In this document: in pieces, positions 12,338 through 21,539 of the stretch | How the letters are laid out: each line of letters starts with the position of its first letter | Position numbering within the stretch: position 1 is the stretch's first letter | Assembly: GCA_963995525.1 (NCBI GenBank) | Contig: OZ023206.1 | Location: forward strand, 6,373,317-6,437,316 | Source: Escarpia spicata | Lineage: Eukaryota; Annelida; Polychaeta; Sabellida; Siboglinidae | Length of the DNA: 64,000 bases | Direction: 5' to 3' | Made by a program: the position numbers and the translations under genes | Notes under the pieces: model-generated | Told to the model about the DNA's origin: nothing | Databases searched by the model: none | What the model saw: only the letters and a program-made list of their open reading frames with translations

Positions 12338-12808
12338 TGGGGTAAGACCACATTAAAGATTTGTCCGCATTTATCCACCGAAAGAGTGCCCTTGAAAATA
12401 CCGTTTTAGTGTGATGTGTGAATTTTTTCGAACACTTTGACATGGCACATGTTAGTCCAGTGAATATCGAATGTACTACTGCATTAGATATTTTACGAGG
12501 TAGCAACAAATATACGCTAGTCGCTCGCGTATTCGCACAGTGGCTATTTTGCAGCATGCACCAATATTTCAAAATCGGTCACCAGATTGGGGCGAAACTG
12601 AGGGGTGTCAGGTTTGGATGGATTTTTCTGAAAAATGAGGTAAGAAAATTTCACGAGTTTTCCGCAGCACTTGTATCAATTTAAATATGCTGTGAAAGTT
12701 TAAATATGCTGTGAAATTTTTAAAGAAAATCTTAAGACACATTTTGCAGGAAATGAAAGAAACGTTATAATGGCCGCCTATGTAAAATTTAAATGTGGTC
12801 TTACTCCA
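12338..12808. repeat. TIR-bearing 450-bp repeat, right copy
   Basis: Direct copy of 9012-9460 with point changes and a short local duplication (tttaaatatgctgtgaaa twice near 12680-12715). It starts tggggtaagaccacattaaa and ends aatgtggtcttactcca. The 50-bp minisatellite resumes immediately after it. Confidence 0.8.
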
Positions 12809-13027
12809 ACACTGTCCCATCTGCACTGACAAAGAAGCGGTAATGATCTGTTTGACGAACACTGTCTCATCTGCACTGACAAAGAAGGCGTGATGATCTG
12901 TCCGGCCAACACTGTCCCATCTGCACTCACAAAGAAGCAGTAATGATCTGTCTGACCAACAATGTCCCATCTGCACTGACAAAGAAGCGGTAATGGTCTG
13001 TCTGACCAACACTGTCCCATCTGTCTG
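12809..13027. repeat. 50-bp minisatellite, right part (about 4.4 units)
   Basis: Same unit as 8911-9011. The minus strand is open in all three frames (SADGTVL, VQMGQCWSDRS and CQCRWDSVGQTD phases). At its right end the LINE-A reading resumes as YGPQTDGTVL around 13015-13035, which locates the origin of the unit in the LINE-A segment between KTVYGP and DKAHILERW. Confidence 0.85.
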
Positions 13028-13042
13028 TGGCCCATAAGGGGT

Positions 13043-13468
13043 CAGGACACTGTTGGACTTCCTGCTTGGTTAAAGTGCAATTTATTTTTGAGAAATGATT
13101 TCTTTACAAAATTCACCTGCTCTGACATAAGTTCATTTGAGTAGTCAGATTTCCCGGTGTGATTGTAGAAGCTGTTGACAGTAGTATGGTGCATTGGTAG
13201 CTGATTTTAATAAGCGGAAGGGTATTTGGCAGCAATTTGGCTAGTTGACCCTTTAGCCGGATTACTGCCTGCATCCATTCGTAAATATTGACGGGTGTCA
13301 CACAAACAGGCATTTACGAGAGCTAGAAATATTATATTTTGACTAAACTCGACCAGTATGTCAATGATAACAGCAGGTGAGAAGTTTAAGAAACTTTGTA
13401 GGTCATGTTTTCTTATAATCACACAAAACGTTAACATGGTCGCCAATGGGAAAACTAACAGTGTGCTG
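13043..13468. mobile_element. putative 0.4-kb TIR element (MITE) in LINE-A
   Basis: The left end is CAGGACACTGTTGG and the right end, reversed, is CAGCACACTGTTAG. It separates LINE-A residues KTV (about 13469-13480, minus) from YGP (about 13030). No coding capacity is evident. I see no clear target-site duplication, so the exact borders are uncertain. Confidence 0.4.
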
Positions 13469-13639
13469 AAACAGTTTTTGGGGCATCATAGAAATGTTTC
13501 ATGTCGTTTCTGTCAGCATATGACTGAATCTCGTCTACTTTGTGGCTCATCCGTTTGTTATGCATCTCCCTGAGCTTGCGCTGAAAGTCCAACGGATACT
13601 GTTGTAGGCTCCTTCCTTGGACGTATACCTGTCATTGAT
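13469..13639 (-). pseudogene. LINE-A linker fragment
   Basis: The minus translation gives AFINDRYTSKEGAYNSIRW and then, in another frame, RMSHKVDEIQSYADRNDMKH and FYDAPKTV. This is the conserved linker between endonuclease and RT in CFDP2-type LINEs. A frameshift separates the two blocks. On the upstream side it flows directly out of the 24-bp array through KHRLHTAF-INDR. Confidence 0.75.
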
Positions 13640-14267
13640 GAAGGCTGTGTGAAGGCGATGTTTGAAGGCTGAGTGAAGGCGACGTTTGAAGGCTGTGTGA
13701 AGGCGATGTTTGAAGGCTGTGTGAAGGCGATGTTTGAAGGCTATGTGAAGGCGATGTTTGAAGGCTGTGTGAAGGCGACGTTTGAAGGCTGTGTGAAGGC
13801 GACGTTTGAAGGCTGTGTGAAGGCGATGTTTGAAGGCTGTGTGAAGGCGATGTTTAAAGGCTGTGTGAAGGCGATGTTTGAAGGCTGTGTGAAGGCGATG
13901 TTTGAAGGCTGTGTGAAGGCGATGTTTGAAGGCTGTGTGAAGGCGATGTTTGAAGGCTGTGTGAAGGCGTTGTTTGAAGGCTGTGTGAAGGCGATGTTTG
14001 AAGGCAGTGTGAAGGCGATGTTTGAAGGCTGTGTGAAGGCGATGTTTGAAGGCTGTGTGAAGGCGATGTTTGAAGGCTGTGTGAAGGCGATGTTTGAAGG
14101 CAGTGTGAAGGCGATGTTTGAAGGCTGTGTGAAGGCGATGTTTGAAGGCTGTGTGAAGGCGATGTTTGAAGGCTGTGTGAAGGCGATGTTTGAAGGCTGT
14201 GTGAAGGCGATGTTTGAAGGCTGAGTGAATGCGATGTTTGAAGGCCGTGTGAAGGAAAGCGATGTTT
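13640..14267. repeat. 24-bp minisatellite expanded from the LINE-A linker
   Basis: About 26 units of gaaggctgtgtgaaggcgat-gttt. The minus strand encodes the octapeptide HRLHTAFK repeatedly. Both flanks are the parent LINE: LLDEKHRF on the upstream side and LHTAFINDRYTSKEGAY on the downstream side. The unit is therefore an in-place expansion of one LINE-A segment. Both strands are open across the array because 24 is a multiple of three, which makes the ORFs spurious. Confidence 0.95.
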
Positions 14268-15310
14268 CTCATCAAGCAGTTCTTGGATCTTCTCGTTGTT
14301 CTCATCAAACCAATCTTGACGTTTTCGAGCATCTCGAAAGCCGTGTAGTAGACTGTATCTCTGAAGGTCGCCCAGTCTTCCGCAATGCAGTGACAATTTG
14401 TTTTTACACAATCGTCTGCCAATTTCCTCTGTGGATTTTTGAGGTGTTGTCGTGCTTTAGTCTGGACCCATAGAGTCGCATTGGGACCTTCTTGTCTTGA
14501 GGGCGTCTGTTGGTTTTGAACTCAATGTTTAGCTTTGAAAATGATCAGTCGATGGTCAGTCCAGCAGCCTGCACCGCACATGACTTTCGTTACACGCATA
14601 TCCTGTGTGTGTGTGTCTTCCCGATGATGACGTAATCGATCAAGTACCAGTGCTTGGAGCGTGGATACATCCATGATGTCTTGTTGCGATTACGGAGAGG
14701 AAATACCGTATTTGTGATCAGAAGCTCATGCTCCGCACACATATTTAACAAAAGGAGATTATTGCTATTGCAGTTGCCAATTCCGTTTCTTCCAATGATC
14801 TCTTCCCAGGTTTGATGATGTGTGCCAACTGTAGCTTTGAAGTCACCAAGGATGACAAACTTGTCGGTCTTCGCTACAGCAGTAGTAAGGCCGTGGAGAT
14901 CTTCATAGACCTTTGTCTTTCACTTCATCTGGGTTTGTTATTGTTGGAGCATAAGCACTGGTGATAGTTAGTTTCCCAGTCAGAGGGAGTTTCATAATCA
15001 TCAAACATCATTTATGCCATTGGGGATTAGAAAGATTGTTAACAAGATCGGTCGTTCCTTTCACGGCCACTCCAAAAGAATGTATATCCTGCCCCATCTT
15101 CCTGTAGCTGATCCTCCTCAAGGAGACAAGTCACGGTGAGTGCGGCTATCTGAATGTTATGTGTCGCCTGTTCTCTGCCTACGAGGGTTGATCTCCTCTC
15201 GGGTTTGCTGGCGGCGCTGTTATCCATAAGGGTACGCACATTCCACGCGCCGATTATGACATGTGTCACCTTTGATCTTGTCTTTGTATTTCGGCCGCAT
15301 TGTACCACGA
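14268..15310 (-). pseudogene. LINE-A endonuclease domain and upstream linker
   Basis: At the 5' end the minus frame reads VIIGAWNVRTLMDN, then RRSTLVGREQATHNIQIAAL and GAGYTFFWSGRERNDRSC. This is the start of an endonuclease/exonuclease/phosphatase domain, with an Asn-containing N-terminal motif. Further down, in broken frames, come SAYAPTITNPDEVKDK, an HPW/LGDFNA-like stretch and RKRQDWFDENNEKIQELL (14270-14330). The domain nicks the target DNA in live elements. The catalytic region is split by frameshifts and stops, so it is inactive. A second copy of the same segment is at 17519-17955. Confidence 0.8.
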
Positions 15311-16586
15311 GGTCGTTGCAGTTAACCTGCAGTGAGTAAACATCGCTCTCTCAGCAAAACGATCAATACTAATATTCTATATGTGCGACACTAAGTGCGT
15401 GCCTTGTGTATGTGTTTGTTTGTGTGTGCTTGTACGTGTGCATGTGTGTCCGTGTTGGGAGACTACAGTAGTTAGCGTTTTGCTCCAACACGGATCACAT
15501 CTTGTCAGCCAAACTTTCTGGGTATATTCCACGACCCGTGGGAAGAAAATAAACGTCTGTGTTTTTTCAAACTGCTGTTGTAACGTTTTCTACCTGTTTT
15601 AGGGTTCAAAGTGTACGTTAGACGTAATGTTATGCGCATTTTCTGCAATAATTCACAGGATGATCGGTGATTTGGGGACGTTTTACGTATCCAGATTTAA
15701 TATGAAGCAGGTTTTACAAATTTACACGACAACAAGCTCCATATACGAATACTCCCGAATACTCCTGGAAACCCTCTTCTATGTTTAGCGCCCCTCCAGT
15801 AGGAGAGGCATTTTTGCTAGTATATTTAATTTCGTTGGTGACATTCATTGTAAACCATTTGTCTCAGCTACTGAACAAACGACTAGTTCACAGTAAGTCT
15901 AACACGTTAACTGCAGCAACAACATATTATGCGTATTGATCGTCACGCTGTGTATGTTGCGTCATCTGACGGGCCTCCTTGGTGACAGACAATGTTTTGC
16001 AGAACGCTACATCGATGGACGAAGCTTCCATCATGTTCTGGCTACTGTTTGTCTTCACTTTCGCCGTAGAAGATGAATTAATTGGGCTCAATACATGTGG
16101 TTTCACGTTTGAGACAACGTGTCTAGGACGTGCAGCACCACAACGTTAATTGTTGTTTTCTAAACCAATATTACACAGAAAGTTGTCGAAATACTCCGAC
16201 AAAGAAACGTGACGGATGTATCTGCAAGTGGGCATAAAGCCCAGTGTTTACAAATAGATCTTATGTGCACGTTAATACAACCGCATCATTCCAGAGTAAT
16301 ATAATAACTGTTGATTGTAGCGCAGCAAACCCCATATGTTCTCAAACTCTGCGCCAGGCAACAGGGGACCGCCCCAGCCCCGGCGGACCCCCCCCCCCAG
16401 CCGCCAAGCTCAGCAAACCCCCATAATTTATGTTCTCAAACCTTGCGCTAGGCAACAGGGGACCGCCCCAGCCACCGACTGTTTAGCCAAATATCAAGAC
16501 TTCGGAGAATAGGACATTGTAGGGCCGGGCTCTCCAACCATTAAAACCCCTATGGTGCCAGAAAATTATATATGTGGGCGCAAAGC
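15311..16586. other. no gene recognised; short direct repeat at 16320-16480
   Basis: No coding similarity seen. Two copies of cagcaaacc..atgttctcaaac followed by caacaggggaccgccccagc lie at about 16320-16385 and 16409-16475, separated by a C-rich stretch. A shorter echo (gtgggcataaagcccagtgt and gtgggcgcaaagctcagcgt) brackets them at 16228 and 16573. This may be the edge of the Polinton remnant. Confidence 0.5.
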
Positions 16587-16964
16587 TCAGCGTTTTCTCA
16601 TGAACGACTGACCGCGCCGAAGTTGGTCCCTCATCTGGTGGTACTTGCCGACCTCGTCCAAGATTAGCCTGAATTCGTGGTCGGAGATCTCTTCGTCAAT
16701 CAGCGCAGTGGATACGTAGTCTGTGATGGTGCTTAGCTTGCTGCCAGCTAGAACTCGGATCTCGTAATGCTTCTTGGCCTTGACAGCCAGGCGGCGGCTA
16801 AACAAATTGCCAGCAACTCCGAGTAGCCCACAGGTTAGAGCCGCCGCTTCCAGACCCAAGACGACTGGGACCGCGATTATGGTGGACAGAAGGCTGACGT
16901 CCCCTGTACTCATTCTCACACTGGTAGTGAGTAGAACGGTGTCTACGCTATCTACAACATTCAT
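16587..16964 (-). CDS. 125-residue membrane protein of the Polinton remnant
   Basis: An intact 125-codon frame, one of the few unbroken frames in the viral block. Residues about 24-52 are strongly hydrophobic (LLSTIIAVPVVLGLEAAAL, then TCGLLGVAG), predicting one or two membrane passes. A basic KAKKHYEIR segment and a helical C-terminal half (STITDYVSTALIDEEISDHE) follow. I recall similar small proteins near Polinton-like capsid genes in invertebrates. The function is unknown to me. The layout (hydrophobic segment, then a helical cytosolic tail) is reminiscent of SLATT-type proteins, which is only an analogy. It lies downstream of the fibre-like ORF and the capsid gene, same strand. Confidence 0.55.
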   Translation of the reverse strand: MNVVDSVDTVLLTTSVRMSTGDVSLLSTIIAVPVVLGLEAAALTCGLLGVAGNLFSRRLAVKAKKHYEIRVLAGSKLSTITDYVSTALIDEEISDHEFRLILDEVGKYHQMRDQLRRGQSFMRKR

Positions 16965-17167
16965 TACACGTTTGTATTTGTTGTAAGGACCGCACGTTTA
17001 TCTCGTTCCCCCTCAACTTGTCGCATAAAGATGCTTATCTGCTGTAGCCGGTATGACTGGCTGGGCGGGGGGTTCATGGTGGGTTCCTTCATACTGTGCT
17101 AATGGAGGGCCTAGCATTTAACTTGGGACACAGCGACCCAGTCTTTTGATACGCTTGCGGTCACGCC

Positions 17168-17299
17168 TCATGTCGATAAGGACTTTATAGCCTCGGCTAT
17201 CTGCGTGTCTACGTATGCCTTAGTAGCCGCATCTTGGGCCGCAGTGGGGTCAGTTGTGCCGGTAACTTTTTTGCCGCTCACGGTCACATCGCTGGTCAT
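17168..17299 (-). CDS. 43-residue ORF with a phage-tail-fibre-like motif
   Basis: The ATG is at 17299 and the TGA at 17168-17170. The short protein contains VSGKKVTGTTDPTAAQDAAT directly followed by KAYVD and an amphipathic helix ending at the stop. The pattern V(T)G..DPT...DAATKAYVD is the classic linker motif of bacteriophage tail-fibre and collar proteins, where it helps build trimeric shafts. In this capsid cluster it may be a short fibre or spike piece, or the N-terminal remnant of one whose distal part is lost. A frameshift near the stop may hide a continuation (basic residues follow in the next frame). Family assignment rests on the motif alone. Confidence 0.5.
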   Translation of the reverse strand: MTSDVTVSGKKVTGTTDPTAAQDAATKAYVDTQIAEAIKSLST

Positions 17300-17518
17300 G
17301 GTGTAAAAGTAAAGTAAAGGTAAGTTCTTATATAGTGCAGTATCCAATCCTCAGGAATGCTGAAGGCGCTTTACACTTTCGAACACCATCTCGACTTCTC
17401 TGGGAAGCATCCAGCCACGCTGCAATTAATGCACGAAGACTGTTCGATCGTACACAAATATCCACCACTGTCTATAGCCCGGTACTCACCCATACAGCTG
17501 AGTGAAATGGGGCAACGC
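17300..17518. other. spacer, possibly a LINE 3'-end relic
   Basis: Contains aaagtaaagtaaaggtaagt and atgctgaaggcgctttacac, resembling the 3' ends of L2/CR1-type elements, but no coding match. It separates the fibre-like ORF from the LINE-A copy that truncates the capsid gene. Confidence 0.3.
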
Positions 17519-17955
17519 GCCGCCAGCAGACCCGAGAGGAGATCAACCCTCGTAGGCAGAGAACAGGCGACACATAACATTCAGATAGCCGCACTCAGCG
17601 TGACTTGTCTCCTTGAGGAGGGTCAGCTACAGGAAGATGGGGCAGGATATACATTCTTTTGGAGTGGCCGTGAAACGAACGACCGATCTTGTTAACAATC
17701 TTTCTAATCCACAATGGCATAAATGATGTTTGATGATTATGAAACTCCCTCTGACTGGGAAACTAGAACTAACTATCACCAGTGCTTATGCTCCAACAAT
17801 GACAAACCTAGATGAAGTGAAAGACAAAGGTCTATGAAGATCTCCACGGCCTTACTACCGATGTAGCGAAGACCGACAAGTTTGTCATCCTTGGTGACTT
17901 CAATGCTACAGTTGGCACAGATCATCAAACATGGGAAGTGATCATTGGAAGAAAC
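17519..17955 (+). mobile_element. second LINE-A endonuclease fragment, in the capsid gene
   Basis: The plus frame reads RRSTLVGREQATHNIQIAAL and GAGYTFFWSGRETNDRSC, then after frameshifts TSAYAPTMTNLDEV and KTDKFVILGDFNATVGTDHQ. The conserved LGDFNA block of the endonuclease is better preserved here than in the 14.8-kb copy. Nucleotide identity with that copy is very high. It ends near 17955, at the truncated C-terminus of the major capsid gene, through a shared stretch gaaacgaaatcgg. Confidence 0.8.
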
Positions 17956-19068
17956 GAAATCGGCCCGCGAGATTAGGAGCCCCGTGTTCACATCCTGGTC
18001 TCGACCCATGAAGTCCAGCAGCATTTTGTATGCCCTGCTGAAGCGGTTGTGGGCGAAGTTGGGCGAAGTCAAGGGCAAGGTCGCTGAGCGGGAACCGTTC
18101 GTTGTTCAGGAGCGCGTGTATATCCACAACGTTTAGGTGATCGAAGACGATCGAGTACGCTTCCAAAAGAGTTCCGTTTGTTGGCTAGCTGGAAGGCAAT
18201 GAAGATGTGGCGCGGTCGCTCGGTTCCTCCCTTGATTGGTAGCTTCCACTGAATGGTTGTGACGTTTGTTGGTCAGCGAACTGGTCCACTTGGGTCAGCT
18301 GATAGTACGCAGTCCGTGCTGCCCGCGAGGCCATCCAGGTCTCCAACTTTGTGCACCACTCTAGGTATGAGGTCACGGTGAATATCCACAAGCTCAGCTT
18401 GTTCAGTGTCACCTAACCCGCATCGATACCATTGGCGCGGTAGATTGCCTCGTCATCAAGACCTTGCGCACGTCTCTGCAGAAGCCGAACATGTGACTGA
18501 GAGGTATTGTTACATCGAAGGAGCCATCTCCAGCACCACCAAACAGCAGGCCCTGCCGTGCAGCGAACCCCCGGTTGTAGTTCGGGTTGTTCCCTGTCAC
18601 CGCACTATTGGCATCAACGGTGTACGGGTTGAGATCGGCAGCTGCTGAGCTGTCCCTGCTCAGGAGTAGGTTATTGTCACAGCAGCGCGCATAGTCGTCG
18701 CTGTAGGTCACCAGACCAAGGATCGTACTCGTGACGTCGACGTTATTGTAGGTAGCCTCCACCTCCTGTCCGTTCATGGTTTGCCTCGTACTCTCGAAGA
18801 GCGCCAAGCTCCCATTATTAAGGGCAACAGTATCATTCGGGACGTACGCTGTGTTGTCGGCTTTCAAGAGGCGGCCAGAGACCTGCAGGTATGCCTCGCA
18901 CGGGAGCGTATATTGGTCACTGTTGTTGACATGAATCTCCCCGCTCTGCCGGGCGTTCGGGTCGTGGGGCTGGTATTCAAACCACTCAACACCCTCCACA
19001 CTCGAGTCCCGCAGCGGCGATTCCTCGAGGATGAGGATGGGATCGTGTACATCGGTAAATGCTGCCAT
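17945..19068 (-). pseudogene. Polinton/adintovirus-type double-jelly-roll major capsid protein, truncated
   Basis: The start Met at 19068 opens MAAFTDVHDPILILEES. Downstream are TRQTMNGQEVEATYNN and RQGLLFGGAGDGSFDVTIPL, then after a stop near 18409 and frameshifts LWIFTVTSYLEWCTKL, ALLNNERFPLSDLALDFAQ and MLLDFMGRDQDVNTGLLISR. The order and motifs match the major capsid protein that I associate with Polinton/Maverick elements and adintoviruses. It forms the icosahedral shell in virions of this group. The C-terminal end is replaced at about 17945 by LINE-A. It has at least two internal frame breaks, so it is a relic. Confidence 0.7.
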
Positions 19069-19079
19069 TGTTGTATGCT

Positions 19080-19480
19080 GACTCCTCGCCGCATGTGTAA
19101 TACGGGGATAGACATAGGCCGTCACCCCACACAATATTGTTGGGGTTAGGACGCTGTGCGGCGGCGGTGTTCCCGCTCGCACGCGCAACAATCTGCACGA
19201 CCTTGCCGCGGATCAGGCTTGCAACGGCTGCGCGGTTCCCGCTCGCCCGCCCGTATCTCTCTATCATTTGAGTCGCGCGATCGCGAACGGTGGCAGAGGT
19301 CTGCGTGGGAGTCGGGACGACGAGGTCGGTTTGAAGAACCCCGACTGCACGCCGCACTAGCTTAGACAGGACTGTGGTGACCGCGCGAACAATGTCCATG
19401 AGCCCAGTACCGTCCCATGTTTTGTGGGCAAGCCGTCGAGACCCAGCAACCGGAACTCTGTATTGCATTCTGCGAGGCAT
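19080..19480 (-). pseudogene. small basic protein between the two capsid genes
   Basis: An open frame from an ATG at 19480 (MPRRMQYRVPVAGSRRLA) lies between the minor and major capsid genes. It has a basic N-terminus, a hydrophobic helix (LMDIVRAVTTVLSKLVRRAV) and an Ala/Arg-rich C-terminal part (NRAAVASLIRGKVVQIVARA). The frame runs on past the capsid start, so the true end is probably lost to a frameshift near 19080-19140. The position suggests a minor virion or core protein. No family can be named with confidence. Confidence 0.4.
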
Positions 19481-19529
19481 GTTCACCGTGCTACCGTCGT
19501 CCCGACTGTGGAAAATTGAGGCCGTTGCT

Positions 19530-20311
19530 CTAATAGGTGAGGCAGTCACGGACCTGGAGGATGACAGTCACCAACTCACCCCTCAAATCAATAGGCCGGT
19601 TGTCCTGATCTGTTAACCACATCTTCAGGCGGTGGAGTCTGGGCGTGATCACAAGGAGGAACACGCTGTGCTTGGGGGTGTAGTTGATTTTGTATCCCAG
19701 AGGCACGTCAAGATAAAAGCTGCTGAGGATGTACCCTCGGCTTGCCTGGCCGCTCGTTGCAATATAGATCCCGTCAACGGCGTCGCAGTTGACTAGCACC
19801 TCATTAGCACGGCTGATGCGCACTATATTAGGGGCCTCGTGGCGGCCTCGTGCGAGCACAGCGGCGGTCTCAGGCCAGCCTAGCATTGTATGGAGCGTAC
19901 TGTCTCCCATGTCTACCTGGACGTCCGGCTCGGTGATCTCGACCACAGCCTTAATGGTCGCTAGGTTGGCTGTGATGGTGATACTTCCAGCGGCTGTTCC
20001 AGCGAGTGATCCTAGTTGGCGCTGGATTTCTGCGTCAATGCTCTCCAGCTCGTAGGCGCCTTCAGGCAGGCGCAGCGTTGTCCAGGTGCTACCAATGTCA
20101 ATGCTCACTAAGAAGGAGCTGTTCTTAGCATCAATATCGGGCCAGCTGTACAAGGTGCTTAGACCAACGAGGGCCTTCTCCAGCCCCTTGCCGGTTCCCG
20201 CTGTTATTAGTTGAAGGAGTCGGTCCGGGGCCCTGGAGGCGATGAGAGAATGATGGCGAACTCGCGGCGCGACTTTGTGTTCGCTGCGATGGTTTTGACA
20301 AGGTCTTCCAT
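19530..20311 (-). pseudogene. Polinton minor capsid (penton-like) protein
   Basis: The ATG at 20311 opens MEDLVKTIAANTKSRREFAI; a frame break near 20220 leads into the main frame, which ends at 19530. Recognisable blocks are STLYSWPDIDAKNSSFLVSI, TTLRLPEGAYELESIDAEI, STLHTMLGWPE and MWLTDQDNRPIDLRGELVTV. These match the minor capsid/penton protein that accompanies the double-jelly-roll capsid in Polinton-like elements, ending in a TDQ..N.IDLRGE..T sheet. It probably occupied vertices of the capsid. Only one clear break makes it the best preserved capsid gene here. Confidence 0.65.
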
Positions 20312-20361
20312 AATAATTCAAAGCAGGACAACGGGTCTTTAAATAGCCCGTGGTCGATGTG

Positions 20362-20586
20362 TCAGCCGTCGATGAGCCTGTCCAAGATGGCACTGGCTTC
20401 GTTTCGGAGCTCTGGGGAAGTATTCTCCACACCAACAAAGCGCTCAAACTCGTCGTCGCCCCACCTCTTGCCTGTATGCGTGCGGTAGACGTATGGCAGC
20501 AACGCCTCGGCCACGTTTTTCCCGGTGTAACCGGGCTTATGTTGGCGCATCCAGTCCACCCATGCATCTGTGGAAAATGGCGTCGT
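20362..20586 (-). CDS. small conserved-looking ORF upstream of the minor capsid gene
   Basis: An open frame reading FSTDAWVDWMRQHKPGYTGK, then NVAEALLPYVYRTHTGKRWG and ending ASAILDRLIDG. The first usable Met is at 20559. It is compact and acidic/aromatic, and probably belongs to the viral block, since it is on the same strand just 50 nt upstream of the minor capsid start. I do not recognise its function. It ends close to where the L1-like element begins. Confidence 0.4.
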   Translation of the reverse strand, partial: TTPFSTDAWVDWMRQHKPGYTGKNVAEALLPYVYRTHTGKRWGDDEFERFVGVENTSPELRNEASAILDRLIDG

Positions 20587-20727
20587 TAACTAAGTGCTAA
20601 AAAGGTCCTGCCGGCCACACACCGGAGGTGACGAATGTAGATTATAGTACAGACACTGCAAAACTAGCAGAAGAATTAACAGTACCTCGACGAAAGAGAC
20701 GACCCCATACTGTCGCTGTGCAATTCG

Positions 20728-21530
20728 TTGAAGGTAGGAATTCCCACCTGCAATATCGAACACCCCCAATATCGACCACGACCACGCCTTATAGCATTGC
20801 TTCACACACGTACACATACAATCGCCGACTTGCCCAGAAGAAAAGACAGCAAATCGGACTTTGAGCCAGTCGCCAGTGGTGGCTCAGCTGACGTTGACAG
20901 CAATTTGATTTCGCAAATGCTATCCTTATTGCAAGATAAGAGAATTGATAAACACATGAAAGAGGTTCTGTTTCCACATTATTTATTCCTGAAGATTGAC
21001 AAACTTACTAAAAAAGTTGTCACTCTCACCGAACAATTGTCTGACAAGTGCAACAAAATCGAACATCTTGAGAAAAGGGTAGTAACTCTGGAGGATGAAC
21101 TGGATTCGCTCCAGCACACCCGACGATCCAATTTCCGCATTAGTGGCATTTGCGATGACTTGCATAGTCAAAACTTGGAAGAGAAAGATACTATCAACAA
21201 CAAACTGCACCTCACCTGTCCCATTGAGCTCAGTGGTCTGTAACGCTGCCATAGACTTGGCCGACCTGTCGACGGGCAGACGAAACCCAGACTACCATTG
21301 TTCGCTTTCGCAGAGATGTTGTGTATCGCGCCAGGGGCGGTCTCAAAGATTTCAACAAAACCTGCCCTATTGAAAATCGCATCGTCCTCAACGAAGACCT
21401 CACGTCAAAGCGCTTCAAACTAGCGTTTGAAACTCAATGACTTTTGGACGGCCAGCGGCAAGATTATTATCAAAGACAGTCATAACGTGATCCGCGAAAT
21501 CACAAGCTCAAAAGACATTCTGACATACCT
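20728..21530 (+). pseudogene. L1-like ORF1 (coiled-coil RNA-binding protein)
   Basis: An open frame to 21243 has a leucine-heptad coiled coil (LKIDKLTKKVVTLTEQLSDK, then CNKIEHLEKRVVTLEDELDS) directly followed by RRSNFRISGI. The order coiled coil, then R..N.RI.GI, is that of L1-type ORF1 trimerising RNA chaperones with an RRM. After 21243 the reading continues in other frames (LHRLGRP-like, KIIIKDSHNVIREITSSKDI) to a stop near 21530. ORF1 protein coats the element RNA in the cytoplasm. Frameshifts make this copy inactive. Confidence 0.65.
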
Positions 21531-21539
21531 GTAGACCTT

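Larger units (their letters stand above)
9012..12808. mobile_element. 3.8-kb composite insertion with terminal repeats inside the 50-bp array
   Basis: Two direct copies of a roughly 450-470 bp repeat (9012-9460 and 12338-12808) bracket 2.9 kb. The outer ends are inverted (TGGGGTAAGACCACATT and, reversed on the right, TGGAGTAAGACCACATT). The insertion splits a 50-bp minisatellite unit: gaccaac lies left and acactgtccc right, giving an apparent 2-bp AC duplication. The bracketed DNA has a LINE RT fragment but no transposase, gag or pol. It could be two MITEs acting as one unit, or an LTR-like element, since each copy starts TG and ends CA. Confidence 0.65.
7551..15310 (-). mobile_element. LINE-A: degraded CFDP2-type non-LTR retrotransposon with nested insertions
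   Basis: Pieces of one non-LTR element lie in order on the minus strand. They are the endonuclease (15308 down to about 14480), the linker (14420-13469) and the RT (8985-7551). The protein reads like the family often annotated as craniofacial development protein 2-like, with an apurinic-type endonuclease followed by an RT. It is interrupted by a 24-bp array (13640-14267), a TIR element (13043-13468), a 50-bp array, a 3.8-kb composite insertion (9012-12808) and an inverted duplication (8546-8798). It runs into the 53-bp satellite at 7550. Many stops and frameshifts show that it is dead. Confidence 0.85.

Noticed and set aside
12778..13035. 85-codon Cys/Trp-rich minus ORF
   Set aside because: Lies wholly in the 50-bp minisatellite, which is open in all three minus frames.
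13547..14422. HRLHTAFK-repeat and FEGCVKAM-repeat proteins on both strands
   Set aside because: 24-bp array inside a dead LINE. Both strands are open for the trivial reason that the unit is a multiple of three without stops.
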